A stretch of 16,924 nt of DNA from CAZCGA01 sp964498075 (GTDB lineage Bacteria; Desulfobacterota; Binatia; HRBIN30), in contig CAZCGA010000134.1 of NCBI GenBank assembly GCA_964498075.1, positions 1 through 16,924 on the forward strand. The letters run 5' to 3'. The notes under the pieces are model-generated. The model did not search any database. It had not been told where the DNA came from and saw nothing but the letters and a program-made list of their open reading frames with translations. Shown here piece after piece: positions 1 to 7,734 of this stretch. Each line of letters begins with the position of its first letter. Within the stretch, counting starts at the first letter, position 1. A program made the translations under genes and the position numbers.

Positions 1-968
1 GGCCAGAAGTGCGGCTGGATGACGGCGGGATCGGAGGCGATGCTGCGCACCTCGGTGGCCTGCATCCGACCCGCGGTCACTGCTTCGACCATGCTGAGGC
101 ACTCTTGCACCATGACCTCGCGAAAGGCCGTGCCGATCTCCGCCGAGGCGACGGATGGATCGCCCTGATAAGTCACCGTCGGCCCGCCGTAGCCGTAGTG
201 GGCGTTGAGCATCCACCCGATGCCTCCGGCAAGCCCGTCGAAGAGCTCCTGCAACTTGGTTGCGTCATGACCACGCCGAGTGCGCCATTGCACCAGACGT
301 TTGCCGAGCGCCGCCAGCGGCTTGAACGGCGGCGGCCGGTCGATCTGCAGCCCGCGGTAGTTTGATTCGACGAGCTCCGGCCGTTCGGCGAGCATGAACG
401 ACGTCTCCCAGCTGCCGGCGTGCTCACCGTTGAGCAGACCGTGCTTCTCGGCATCGGTCAGCCCGCGACCCAGCAGCGTCTCGACCACGTCGAAGCGCTG
501 GCCGGTGATGATCCGATGCAGCGCCAGGATCGACGGGGTGAACATCTGGATGCCGTGGCGCTTGCTGATGCGGCGGCAGGCGTGCTCCAGCGCCGCCGCG
601 TGGCGTGGTCCGCCATGCCCGTTGGTGAGGACGATGTACCGGTAGCCGGCGCGGGCGAGCGATCGCCCATGAGCGATGACGGCGCTGTAGACCGTGCGCT
701 GCGGCGCGTTCATCGATCCGGCGAGCGGTAACTCGTCGGTGCCGAGCGGGAGTGGTGGGAGCTGCACCGCCGTCCAGTCCGGGTGCGCTGTCGCGAAGCG
801 CCGCCCGGTTTCCTCGGCCATCCAGCGCGCCATGTAGAAGTCCATCCCGATCGGCAGGTGCGGCCCATGCACCTCCAGGGCGCTCACCGGCTGGAAACAG
901 ATGGTGCGGCTCATGTCGAGTGCCCGAACCTTGGTGTAAGACAGCTCCGCTGCGTGGACGTAGGCCAT
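1..968 (-). CDS. Creatininase-family amidohydrolase, 3' end beyond the window
   Basis: Reading the minus strand from the ATG at 968 gives an open frame of 322 codons that runs off the left edge, so the C-terminus is missing. The metal site of the creatininase/creatinine amidohydrolase family is visible. EVHGPHLPIGMD supplies E32, H34 and D43 with the same spacing as the Glu/His/Asp ligands of Pseudomonas creatininase. TNGHGG holds H117, and EHAGSWETS holds H182 and E187. Family members are zinc- or manganese-dependent cytoplasmic amidohydrolases that open cyclic or linear amides; MftE and FAPy deformylase belong here too, so the substrate cannot be read from sequence. A GGAGG lies 7 nt before the ATG and supports this start. 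With at least 322 residues it is longer than the usual 230-270, so there is a C-terminal extension. It is divergent from the methyltransferase gene. The family call is strong; the substrate is unknown. Confidence 0.88.
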   Translation of the reverse strand, partial: MAYVHAAELSYTKVRALDMSRTICFQPVSALEVHGPHLPIGMDFYMARWMAEETGRRFATAHPDWTAVQLPPLPLGTDELPLAGSMNAPQRTVYSAVIAHGRSLARAGYRYIVLTNGHGGPRHAAALEHACRRISKRHGIQMFTPSILALHRIITGQRFDVVETLLGRGLTDAEKHGLLNGEHAGSWETSFMLAERPELVESNYRGLQIDRPPPFKPLAALGKRLVQWRTRRGHDATKLQELFDGLAGGIGWMLNAHYGYGGPTVTYQGDPSVASAEIGTAFREVMVQECLSMVEAVTAGRMQATEVRSIASDPAVIQPHFW

Positions 969-991
969 GCTTCCCTCCGTGGCGATGCCGC

Positions 992-1021
992 ACTCTAGCG
1001 TGGGGTTCGCGACTGTCGCAA
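992..1021 (-). promoter_or_regulatory. Possible sigma70-type promoter for the creatininase-family gene
   Basis: On the minus strand TTGCGA (1021-1016) is followed after 18 nt by TAGAGT (997-992). Each hexamer matches the consensus at four of six bases. The -10 lies about 24 bp before the start codon. The match is modest and the assignment tentative. Confidence 0.28.
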
Positions 1022-1103
1022 GCCGGACTGGTGCGCACGCGGGTTCAGGCGGCGATTTTGACCGTTACGGTCCGGGGGGGGGCGCCGGGAGTCCGGCGAA
1101 TCC

Positions 1104-1132
1104 TTGCGTCTGCACCAGCGGTGTCTTAGGTT
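1104..1132 (+). promoter_or_regulatory. Possible promoter for the methyltransferase gene
   Basis: TTGCGT (1104-1109) and TAGGTT (1127-1132) are separated by exactly 17 nt just upstream of the ATG at 1146. Transcription would start near 1139, leaving a very short leader, in keeping with the lack of a clear Shine-Dalgarno before 1146. Weak evidence. Confidence 0.25.
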
Positions 1133-1145
1133 GCATTTGTCTGCC

Positions 1146-1907
1146 ATGCCCGTCACACAGAACGTCATTCGACTGCTGGGGCGCTACTCCGAAGGGCTCC
1201 GGCTCACTGCCGAGCACGGCCCCAAATCCGGAATCGTGCAGGAGTACGCCTACCAGAATATGCCGCAAGGCAGCGGCGCGCTGGGCCGGTGGATCGACCG
1301 CACGTTTCTGCGCATGAGCGCGTGGGAGAACATCCGGGAGCGCAACCACACGACCAAGGATCTGGTGGCGGAGCTGGTGGCGCGGCGACGTGCGGCGAAG
1401 CGGACCACCATGATTCTGGATGTCGCCGCTGGCACGGGCCGATATCTACGCGAGCTGGCGCGCGAGCAGGGCGCGGAAGACTTGCTGATCGCGTGCCATG
1501 ATCGCAATCCGCGCGAGGTGACCCTCGGCCGGCAGCTCGTCGCGAACGAAGGACTCCCGCGCTTCACCTTCTCGGTGGGTGATGCGACCGATGATTCGAG
1601 CTACCTGACGAGGAGCGATCCGGACATCGTGCTCGCCGTGGGCCTGTTCGCGACCCTGCATCGCGACGATGCGGTGCGCACCGTGATGGGTCTGGTCTAC
1701 AGGCATCTCGGCGCCGGCGGCTGTTTTCTCTGTACGACGCTGGCCAAGCACAACGCCTGGGACCCGGACGCGTTCGGCGCGCGGCCCGCGTATCGCGCCG
1801 CGGAGACGATTGCCGCGTGGCTCCGTGCCACCGGGTTCGTCAACATCGATCAGCGCTACAGCCAACCGCATGGCTTCGCGCTGATGGGATGGAAGCCGAA
1901 GTCGTGA
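1146..1907 (+). CDS. Class I SAM-dependent methyltransferase (Methyltransf_20-like)
   Basis: This 253-residue cytoplasmic protein has a Rossmann-type SAM-binding motif I, ILDVAAGTG, at residues 90-98. The acidic end of strand 2 appears in CHDRNP, and a DPDIVLAVGLF segment sits in the post-I region. The stretch before motif I (GRWIDRTFL ... IRERN) resembles the putative methyltransferase family PF12147. As I recall, that family often occurs fused behind an alpha/beta hydrolase; here it stands alone. The methyl acceptor is unknown. The frame is also open from a TTG at 1104, but the ATG at 1146 gives the natural N-terminus. No strong ribosome-binding site precedes it. It is convergent with the DUF3187-like gene, with 35 bp between the stops. 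Methyltransferase is secure; the subfamily is a recollection, not a search. Confidence 0.8.
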   Translation: MPVTQNVIRLLGRYSEGLRLTAEHGPKSGIVQEYAYQNMPQGSGALGRWIDRTFLRMSAWENIRERNHTTKDLVAELVARRRAAKRTTMILDVAAGTGRYLRELAREQGAEDLLIACHDRNPREVTLGRQLVANEGLPRFTFSVGDATDDSSYLTRSDPDIVLAVGLFATLHRDDAVRTVMGLVYRHLGAGGCFLCTTLAKHNAWDPDAFGARPAYRAAETIAAWLRATGFVNIDQRYSQPHGFALMGWKPKS

Positions 1908-1942
1908 TTCGTGCCCGCACAGTCAACTGACGAGCACGCGAT

Positions 1943-2941
1943 TCAGCGTCGATAGCTCATCCGTAGCAGCACCGTGAAGTCCGCGGCGGTGGCCACGGGA
2001 CTGATGTTGTCGATCACACCGAGCTGGAAGAGCAACGGCTCAAACGCGACGTTGATGCCGCCGGTCAGCTCGACGACGGTGCCGTTGAGCAAGCGCGTTC
2101 CCGTCCCGTGGATCGGGCTGGTGAACGTCTCTTGCTGCAACAGCAACGACAGGTGCCACGGCAGCCCAGCCTCGACGGCGACACCCTCGGTCAAGATCGG
2201 GTTCAGCGTGAGTCGGTCGCGCGTGATCGGGCCGACGGGGTAGATCCCGTTGAGGTTGCCGTAGGCCATCAACCAGTCGAGCAGCGCGTACTCGGCGGCG
2301 ACGCCCAGCCCGAAGTCGGGCTTGCCGCTGCCGAAGACGCCGTCGGCGCGTCCGGTCGGTGCCTTGATGGCGCCGCGCACGGCAATCAGCGGCCACGCCG
2401 GCGGATGCCAGGCCTCATACTTGGCGCTGGCCCAGATGTCACCGAGCTCGAACTGCTGGTCGCGGCCGTTGAACAGCACCTGATTGCCGCGTTGCACGTG
2501 AAAGCCTGCGAAGGAGTTGTTGGGGAACTGGCTGCGCTCCGGGTTCGACGTGCCGAAGAGGTCTTCGACACTGTCGACGAACGGATCGAGAAACCCGCCG
2601 AATCGCGAGATCAACGGGACGTCGAGCCCGACTTCCATCCCCGACGCAGCGCCGAACGCGCCGCCGATGACCGTGCGATTCGTCTCGAACTTCAGCAGCG
2701 CCTGGATGCCTTCCTGATTGGTAGCGATCTCATTGCTCTCAGCCGACTCGAGATGCACCTCGATCTCACCGCGATGCAGCGTGCGGGCGCGCTCGAAGGG
2801 GAGGTTGAGAAAGATGAGCTGGATGGGTTGGAAGTTGCGCACGGGGATCGGGCCGTGGCCGGTGAACGCGTCGTCCTCTGCTGCTGCCGTGAGTGCCGCA
2901 CCCAGCAGCAGGACCATCACCGTCGTGGTGAATGCTCGCAT
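1943..2941 (-). CDS. DUF3187-like outer-membrane protein
   Basis: The 332-residue product begins with a Sec signal peptide (MRAFTTTVMVLLLGAALTAAA, cleavage near residue 21). The mature part opens with GPIPVRNFQPIQLIFLNLP. This resembles the start of DUF3187 (PF11383) proteins, which are predicted outer-membrane beta-barrels of unknown function. The rest is rich in alternating polar/hydrophobic strands (MEVGLDVPLI, FGLGVAAEYAL, HLSLLLQQETF). It ends in LLRMSYRR, so the terminal residue is Arg rather than the aromatic residue favoured by the barrel-assembly signal. The length suits the family. No good Shine-Dalgarno is visible. It is divergent from the LLM oxidoreductase gene (69 bp). A barrel fits the sequence; no function can be assigned. 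Confidence 0.72.
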   Translation of the reverse strand: MRAFTTTVMVLLLGAALTAAAEDDAFTGHGPIPVRNFQPIQLIFLNLPFERARTLHRGEIEVHLESAESNEIATNQEGIQALLKFETNRTVIGGAFGAASGMEVGLDVPLISRFGGFLDPFVDSVEDLFGTSNPERSQFPNNSFAGFHVQRGNQVLFNGRDQQFELGDIWASAKYEAWHPPAWPLIAVRGAIKAPTGRADGVFGSGKPDFGLGVAAEYALLDWLMAYGNLNGIYPVGPITRDRLTLNPILTEGVAVEAGLPWHLSLLLQQETFTSPIHGTGTRLLNGTVVELTGGINVAFEPLLFQLGVIDNISPVATAADFTVLLRMSYRR

Positions 2942-3010
2942 CGTTGGCGGCGCTTACGCTAGAGTCGGCGCGGAAGCAATCACCGGTACGATTGCAGGAG
3001 GCGAGAGAGC

Positions 3011-3898
3011 ATGAAGATCGGAATTTTTCTGCCGACGTTCGGGAGCGGGCAGCGTCCGGAGTTCCTGCGTGCGTTGGCCGAGGCGGCCGAGCAAGTGGGG
3101 GCCGCGAGTCTGTGGGCACCGGAGCACGTGGTGCTGGTCGATAGCTACGCCTCGCGGTACCCGTACTCGGAGGACGGGCAGTTGCCGCTCGATCCATCGG
3201 CGGGCGGCATGGCCGAGCCGTTCACCGTGCTCAGCTACCTGGCGGCGGTGACGGCGACGGTGCGGCTGGGCACCGGGATTTGCCTCGTGCCGCAGCGCAA
3301 CCCGGTGTACACGGCGAAGATGGTTGCCGGCCTCGACGTGCTGTCGCGCGGCCGCGTCGATTTCGGCGTCGGCATCGGCTGGTTGGCGGAAGAGTTCGCC
3401 GCCGTCGGCGCACCCTTCGCGCGGCGCGCACAACGGACACGCGCCTACCTGGAGATCATGCGCCGGCTGTGGACGCAGCCGCTGGCCAGCTACGAAAGCG
3501 ACCTCTACACGCTGCCACCGGTGCGCTTCGAACCGAAACCCGTGCAGCAGCCGCATCCACCGATCATCTTCGGTGGCGAGAGTGACGCGGCGTTGCGGCG
3601 GGTCGCCGACGTGGGTCAGGGCTGGTTCGGCTGGAACGTGACGCCGGAGGTCACCGGCGAGCGGCTCGCGGTCCTTGACCGTCTGCTGGCGGCGCGCGGG
3701 CGGCGCCGTCAAGACGTGTCGATCACCGTCTCGCCGTACACGCAGCCGACGCGCGATCTCGACGCGATGAAGCGTTATCGTGACGCCGGGGTGCAGCAGG
3801 TGGTGCTGCTGCTTCCGTTGACGGACAGCCCCGAGCAGGTGCGTGCCGCCGTGGAGTGGTTGGGCAACGCGATCATCGCGCCCGCGGCGCACTTGTGA
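3011..3898 (+). CDS. LLM-class F420-dependent oxidoreductase (TIGR03619-like)
   Basis: This 295-residue cytoplasmic enzyme has the luciferase-like (beta/alpha)8 fold signature. It begins MKIGIFLPTFG, continues through SLWAPEHVV and VRLGTGICLVPQRNP, and has the motif GVGIGWLAEEFAAVG followed by a conserved Arg-rich helix and EIMRRLW. These features match the Rv2161c-type subfamily (TIGR03619), whose members are predicted to use reduced coenzyme F420; FMN use cannot be excluded. The strand PPIIFGGESDAALRRVA near residue 185 is the usual cofactor-phosphate region. AGGAGG lies 9 nt before the ATG and supports the start. The stop is only 4 bp from the stop of the convergent small gene. No F420-biosynthesis gene is in view, and the substrate is unknown. 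Confidence 0.87.
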   Translation: MKIGIFLPTFGSGQRPEFLRALAEAAEQVGAASLWAPEHVVLVDSYASRYPYSEDGQLPLDPSAGGMAEPFTVLSYLAAVTATVRLGTGICLVPQRNPVYTAKMVAGLDVLSRGRVDFGVGIGWLAEEFAAVGAPFARRAQRTRAYLEIMRRLWTQPLASYESDLYTLPPVRFEPKPVQQPHPPIIFGGESDAALRRVADVGQGWFGWNVTPEVTGERLAVLDRLLAARGRRRQDVSITVSPYTQPTRDLDAMKRYRDAGVQQVVLLLPLTDSPEQVRAAVEWLGNAIIAPAAHL

Positions 3899-3902
3899 AC
3901 GG

Positions 3903-4268
3903 TCAGGGTTTCTTGCGCTCGACGGCGCCGGATTTCTGCAGCATTACGGCAGCGCTCTGCCGGGCCTCGGCGGTATTGCCCCGCGCCAGGGCGGCACGAA
4001 AGTGCTGCGCCAAGGCACGCATGAGCATGGCCTCGGCCGGATCCAGCTGATCGGCTACTGCGGTGAGTTGATCCATCGCCGCGCCGATCTGCGCAACGGC
4101 ACCCGGCACGTCGCCGCGATCGCGTGCCGCCAGCGCGGCGATCAGGCCGGTACGCACGACAGCGATCACCGGAGCAATGTCTTTGCCGAGCACCGCCTCG
4201 ATATCCCCCAAGCGGGTGACCAGGCTCTCCAACGCCGTGGGGATCTCTTCTTCGTGCTTGTGCGCCAT
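3903..4268 (-). CDS. Small alpha-helical protein of unknown function
   Basis: This 121-residue product has no signal peptide or membrane segment. It is rich in Ala, Leu, Asp and Glu and looks fully helical: ALESLVTRLGDIEAVLGKD, then AVAQIGAAMDQLTAVADQL, then MLMRALAQHFRAALARG. The pattern suggests a helical bundle or a TPR-like pair of helices (FRAALARGNTAEARQSA), but no family is recognised. It ends in basic residues (ERKKP). Its coding potential is supported by the tight fit between the convergent LLM gene (4 bp) and the divergent YciI gene (62 bp). No clear ribosome-binding site was found before the ATG. Confidence 0.6.
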   Translation of the reverse strand: MAHKHEEEIPTALESLVTRLGDIEAVLGKDIAPVIAVVRTGLIAALAARDRGDVPGAVAQIGAAMDQLTAVADQLDPAEAMLMRALAQHFRAALARGNTAEARQSAAVMLQKSGAVERKKP

Positions 4269-4330
4269 CGCACCGCTAGGCTACAAGCTTTCGCTGCGTC
4301 CGCAAAGTATCGCAGCGCAGTGGAGGAAGT

Positions 4331-4606
4331 ATGCTCTTCGTCATCATCGGCCACGACGCCCCCGACGCCAAGGAGAAGCGGCCGGAGCATCGCCCGGCCC
4401 ACCTGCGGCATCTCGAGCCGCTCGCTCAACAGGGCAAGGTGATCCTCGCCGGCCCGTTCACCGACGGCAGCGGCAGCTTGATCATCGTCGATGCCCCGTC
4501 GCGTGAGGCGGTGTGGGAGGTGGTGGGGCGCGATCCCTACGTGACCAACGGCGTCTTCAACCGCGTCGAGGTGAAGCCGTTCCTGCAAGTGCTTCCGAAG
4601 CCGTGA
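4331..4606 (+). CDS. YciI-like dimeric alpha-beta barrel protein
   Basis: This 91-residue protein matches the YciI family (PF03795). It starts with strand MLFVIIGHD, then has HRPAHLRHLEPLAQQGKVILAGPFTDGSG in two parts around a conserved His and Asp. It ends with LIIVDAPSREAVWEVV, DPYV and the strand VFNRVEVKPF. Family members are small soluble ferredoxin-like-fold proteins, sometimes fused to other domains, with an active-site-like His/Asp pair; their reaction is mostly unknown. GGAGGA 4-5 nt before the ATG sets the start. Its stop lies 6 bp from that of the convergent exported protein, and it is transcribed alone. Confidence 0.85.
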   Translation: MLFVIIGHDAPDAKEKRPEHRPAHLRHLEPLAQQGKVILAGPFTDGSGSLIIVDAPSREAVWEVVGRDPYVTNGVFNRVEVKPFLQVLPKP

Positions 4607-4612
4607 CGCCGG

Positions 4613-5038
4613 CTAGGAGCGCTGCACCTCCACTACGAACAGGCGCCGCGCGTTGCCGCTGAGGTAGCCGAAGACGGTGATCCTGGCGTGCTCCGGCGCC
4701 TCACGAATGTTTGTCAGCAGCACGCGGCTGCCGATCAGCACAAGGTTGGGAGTGTAGAGCTCGGTCTGGCGCAGCGCCGCGCGGCCTTCGGTCAGCGGTC
4801 CGTTCAGCATCTGCACTTCCGCCAGCGCCAGCGTGGCCATGGTGTGATCAACGCGTACAGTGACGGAGCCCAAGGTCTCGACGCCGTCCGGGGCGCTGCC
4901 GACGAAGCCGATCAGACGCAACAACGTCGGTTGCGGCGTTCCGGCGCCGGGGCCGAATTGGAACGCGCGGCTGCTTCCGATGGTGAACACACACACCAAG
5001 GCGATGCCTGCGAGCACATCGACGCTTCTCGTGGTCAT
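4613..5038 (-). CDS. Small exported protein of unknown function
   Basis: From the ATG at 5038 the product has 141 residues. It opens with a signal peptide (MTTRSVDVLAGIALVCVF then TIGSSRA, cleavage near residue 25). The mature domain looks beta-rich: LLRLIGFVGSAP, GSVTVRVDHTMATLALAEVQ, NLVLIGSRVLL, ARITVFGYLSG, RLFVVEVQRS. The frame is open to 5098 with other ATGs at 5053 and 5098. The 5038 start is preferred because GGAG sits 9 nt before it and the signal peptide then starts at residue 1. I recognise no family. It is probably periplasmic or outer-membrane associated. It is divergent from the ABC ATPase gene. Confidence 0.62.
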   Translation of the reverse strand: MTTRSVDVLAGIALVCVFTIGSSRAFQFGPGAGTPQPTLLRLIGFVGSAPDGVETLGSVTVRVDHTMATLALAEVQMLNGPLTEGRAALRQTELYTPNLVLIGSRVLLTNIREAPEHARITVFGYLSGNARRLFVVEVQRS

Positions 5039-5194
5039 GCTGCCGCTCTCCATGGATGGCCCGATTCTCCTGAGTCCGCTATTCTCTCGACGGCGCACAA
5101 CTCGCCGTGTTCAATGCGCGGTGCCTCCGCCGGTGCTGACCCAGAATACGATCTAGGGGCATTGAACTTGCACGACGCTCCGCCGCAAGACAGG

Positions 5195-5965
<771 letters not shown>

Positions 5966-5967
5966 CG

Positions 5968-7734
5968 ATGTCTCCGCCGGCTTCCGTCATCGAGCTGAGC
6001 GCGCCGCGCCCCGACGCGGGTGGCGCCCGGTACACTTCCGCGGTGCTACGGTTGTTGCTGGCGCCGCGCTTCCGGGCGGCGCGCAATCGATTGCAGCGGC
6101 TCGACCGCCGCGGGCGCGTGCAGCTGTCCCTCCTGGGTGTGCTCGGCGTGGCCTTCTGGGCGGCGATCTTCGTCTTCTTCTATCGCGTGCTGCGGTACTT
6201 TCTGAGCGTCCCCGACTTCGGATACGTCCTCACCTACAAGCTGCTGGGGATGGTGTTCCTGACGTTTCTGTCGATCCTGCTCTTCTCGAACATCGTCACG
6301 TCGTTGTCGACCTTCTTCCTGTCGCATGAGGTCGATCGGCTGGTGGCGGCGCCGATCCCGCGCCATTTGTTCTTTTACGCCCGCCTCGGTGACACGATCA
6401 TCGAGTCCTCCTGGATGGTGCTGGTTTTCGCGCTGCCGTCGTTTCTCGCCTACGGGATCGCGCACCATGCCGGGCCGTTGTTCTACGTCGCCACGGTGGC
6501 GACGTTGCCGCCGTTCCTCCTCGTCCCTGCGACCATCGGCGTTGCGTTGACCGGGGTGCTGGTGAACGTCTTCCCGGCGCGGCGCACGCGCGACATCCTG
6601 GTGCTCCTGTCCGTCGTGGCGGTGGCGGTGCTGTATCTCTTCTTCCGCATGCTGCAGCCGGAGCGTCTGGTGAATCCTGAAGCCTTCGCCAACTTCGTCC
6701 AGTTCCTTGCGGCAATGCAGACGCCGTCATCGCCGTTCCTGCCGAGCACGTGGGCGGCGGAGATTCTGTACCCGTTGGCGACCGGCCAGAGCGGCTCGGC
6801 GGGCTTCTACCTTCTGATGTTGCTGAGCACGGCGGCGGCGCTGAGCGTGCTCTGTGAAACGCTCATGCGCCGCCTGTTCCTGCCCGGATGGAGCAAGGCG
6901 CAGGAAGGGCGCAAGGCGCGCATCACGCAGCAACCGTTGTGGGAGCGGTGCGTCCGTGTCCTTACACTGCCGTTCGCGCCGCAGACCCGCCTGCTGGTCG
7001 TCAAAGAGGTGAAGACGTTCTTTCGCGATACCAGCCAGTGGTCGCAGCTGATCCTCCTGCTCGCGCTGATCGTCGTGTACGTCTACAACTTCAGCGTGCT
7101 GCCGTTGCAGGGCAGCCCGCTGGTGACCTTCTATTTCAAGAACGTCATCGCGTTTCTCAACTTGGCGTTGGCCGGGTTCGTGATCGCCTCCGTGGCGGTG
7201 CGCTTCGTGCTGCCGTCCATCAGTCTGGAAGGGCGCTCGTTCTGGATTGTGAAGACGGCACCGTTAGTGTTGAGCCGATTGTGGTGGAGCAAGTTCTGGG
7301 TGGGACTCGTGCCGCTGCTCGTGCTCGGCGAGGTGCTGGTGCTGGCGACGAACTACTACCTGAGGGTCATGCCGCTCATGATGTGGCTGTCCAGCGTGAC
7401 GCTGGGCGTAATGACCTTCAGCATCGTCGCGCTCGGTCTCGCCGTCGGGGCGGCATACCCGAAGTTCGACGCGGACAACGCCGCCAAGGTGGCCGCCGGG
7501 GTCGGCGGGCTGGTGTACATGATCCTTTGCATGTCGTTCATCGGCGCCGTGGTCGTGTTGGAGGCCTGGCCGGTGTACGCGATCTTCATGAGCCGCCTGC
7601 ACGAGACGCCCCTGTCGCACTTGGCGTGGGGCGGCATCGCCGCCTCGCTCACGACGGCCCTCGGGCTGGCGCTGGCGGTGTTCGTGTACTCGGTGCGCTA
7701 CGGAACCGCGCGGCTCGCGACCATCGAGCCATAG
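5968..7734 (+). CDS. ABC transporter permease, about 12 membrane segments
   Basis: This 588-residue inner-membrane protein has about twelve hydrophobic helices. Examples begin at LSLLGVLGVAFWAAIFVFF, LGMVFLTFLSILLFS, WSQLILLLALIVVYVY and LVYMILCMSFIGAVVVLEA. A basic cytoplasmic N-terminus and a soluble linker near residues 305-345 are visible. The segment YPKFDADNAAKVAAGVGGL near residue 495 resembles the hallmark of the putative ABC permease family PF16949. The ATG lies 2 bp after the ATPase stop, indicating translational coupling and one complex. The final 37 bp overlap the 3' end of the convergent aminopeptidase gene. The direction is probably export; the cargo is unknown. Confidence 0.85.
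   Translation: MSPPASVIELSAPRPDAGGARYTSAVLRLLLAPRFRAARNRLQRLDRRGRVQLSLLGVLGVAFWAAIFVFFYRVLRYFLSVPDFGYVLTYKLLGMVFLTFLSILLFSNIVTSLSTFFLSHEVDRLVAAPIPRHLFFYARLGDTIIESSWMVLVFALPSFLAYGIAHHAGPLFYVATVATLPPFLLVPATIGVALTGVLVNVFPARRTRDILVLLSVVAVAVLYLFFRMLQPERLVNPEAFANFVQFLAAMQTPSSPFLPSTWAAEILYPLATGQSGSAGFYLLMLLSTAAALSVLCETLMRRLFLPGWSKAQEGRKARITQQPLWERCVRVLTLPFAPQTRLLVVKEVKTFFRDTSQWSQLILLLALIVVYVYNFSVLPLQGSPLVTFYFKNVIAFLNLALAGFVIASVAVRFVLPSISLEGRSFWIVKTAPLVLSRLWWSKFWVGLVPLLVLGEVLVLATNYYLRVMPLMMWLSSVTLGVMTFSIVALGLAVGAAYPKFDADNAAKVAAGVGGLVYMILCMSFIGAVVVLEAWPVYAIFMSRLHETPLSHLAWGGIAASLTTALGLALAVFVYSVRYGTARLATIEP

Noticed and set aside
424..1038. A 204-residue minus-strand open frame in the creatininase region
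   Set aside because: Its translation is Arg/His/Pro-rich and shows no motif, while the neighbouring frame has all creatininase-family metal motifs. It is a shadow.
1905..1945. Imperfect inverted repeat between the convergent methyltransferase and DUF3187-like genes as a bidirectional terminator
   Set aside because: The arms pair only with a mismatch and a bulge, and there is no T-run on either side, so the support is too weak for a feature.
1..3898. Possible mycofactocin locus, because MftE is a creatininase-family enzyme and other redox enzymes are nearby
   Set aside because: No MftA precursor, radical SAM MftC or glycosyltransferase is visible, and the genes here are on alternating strands rather than in one operon.
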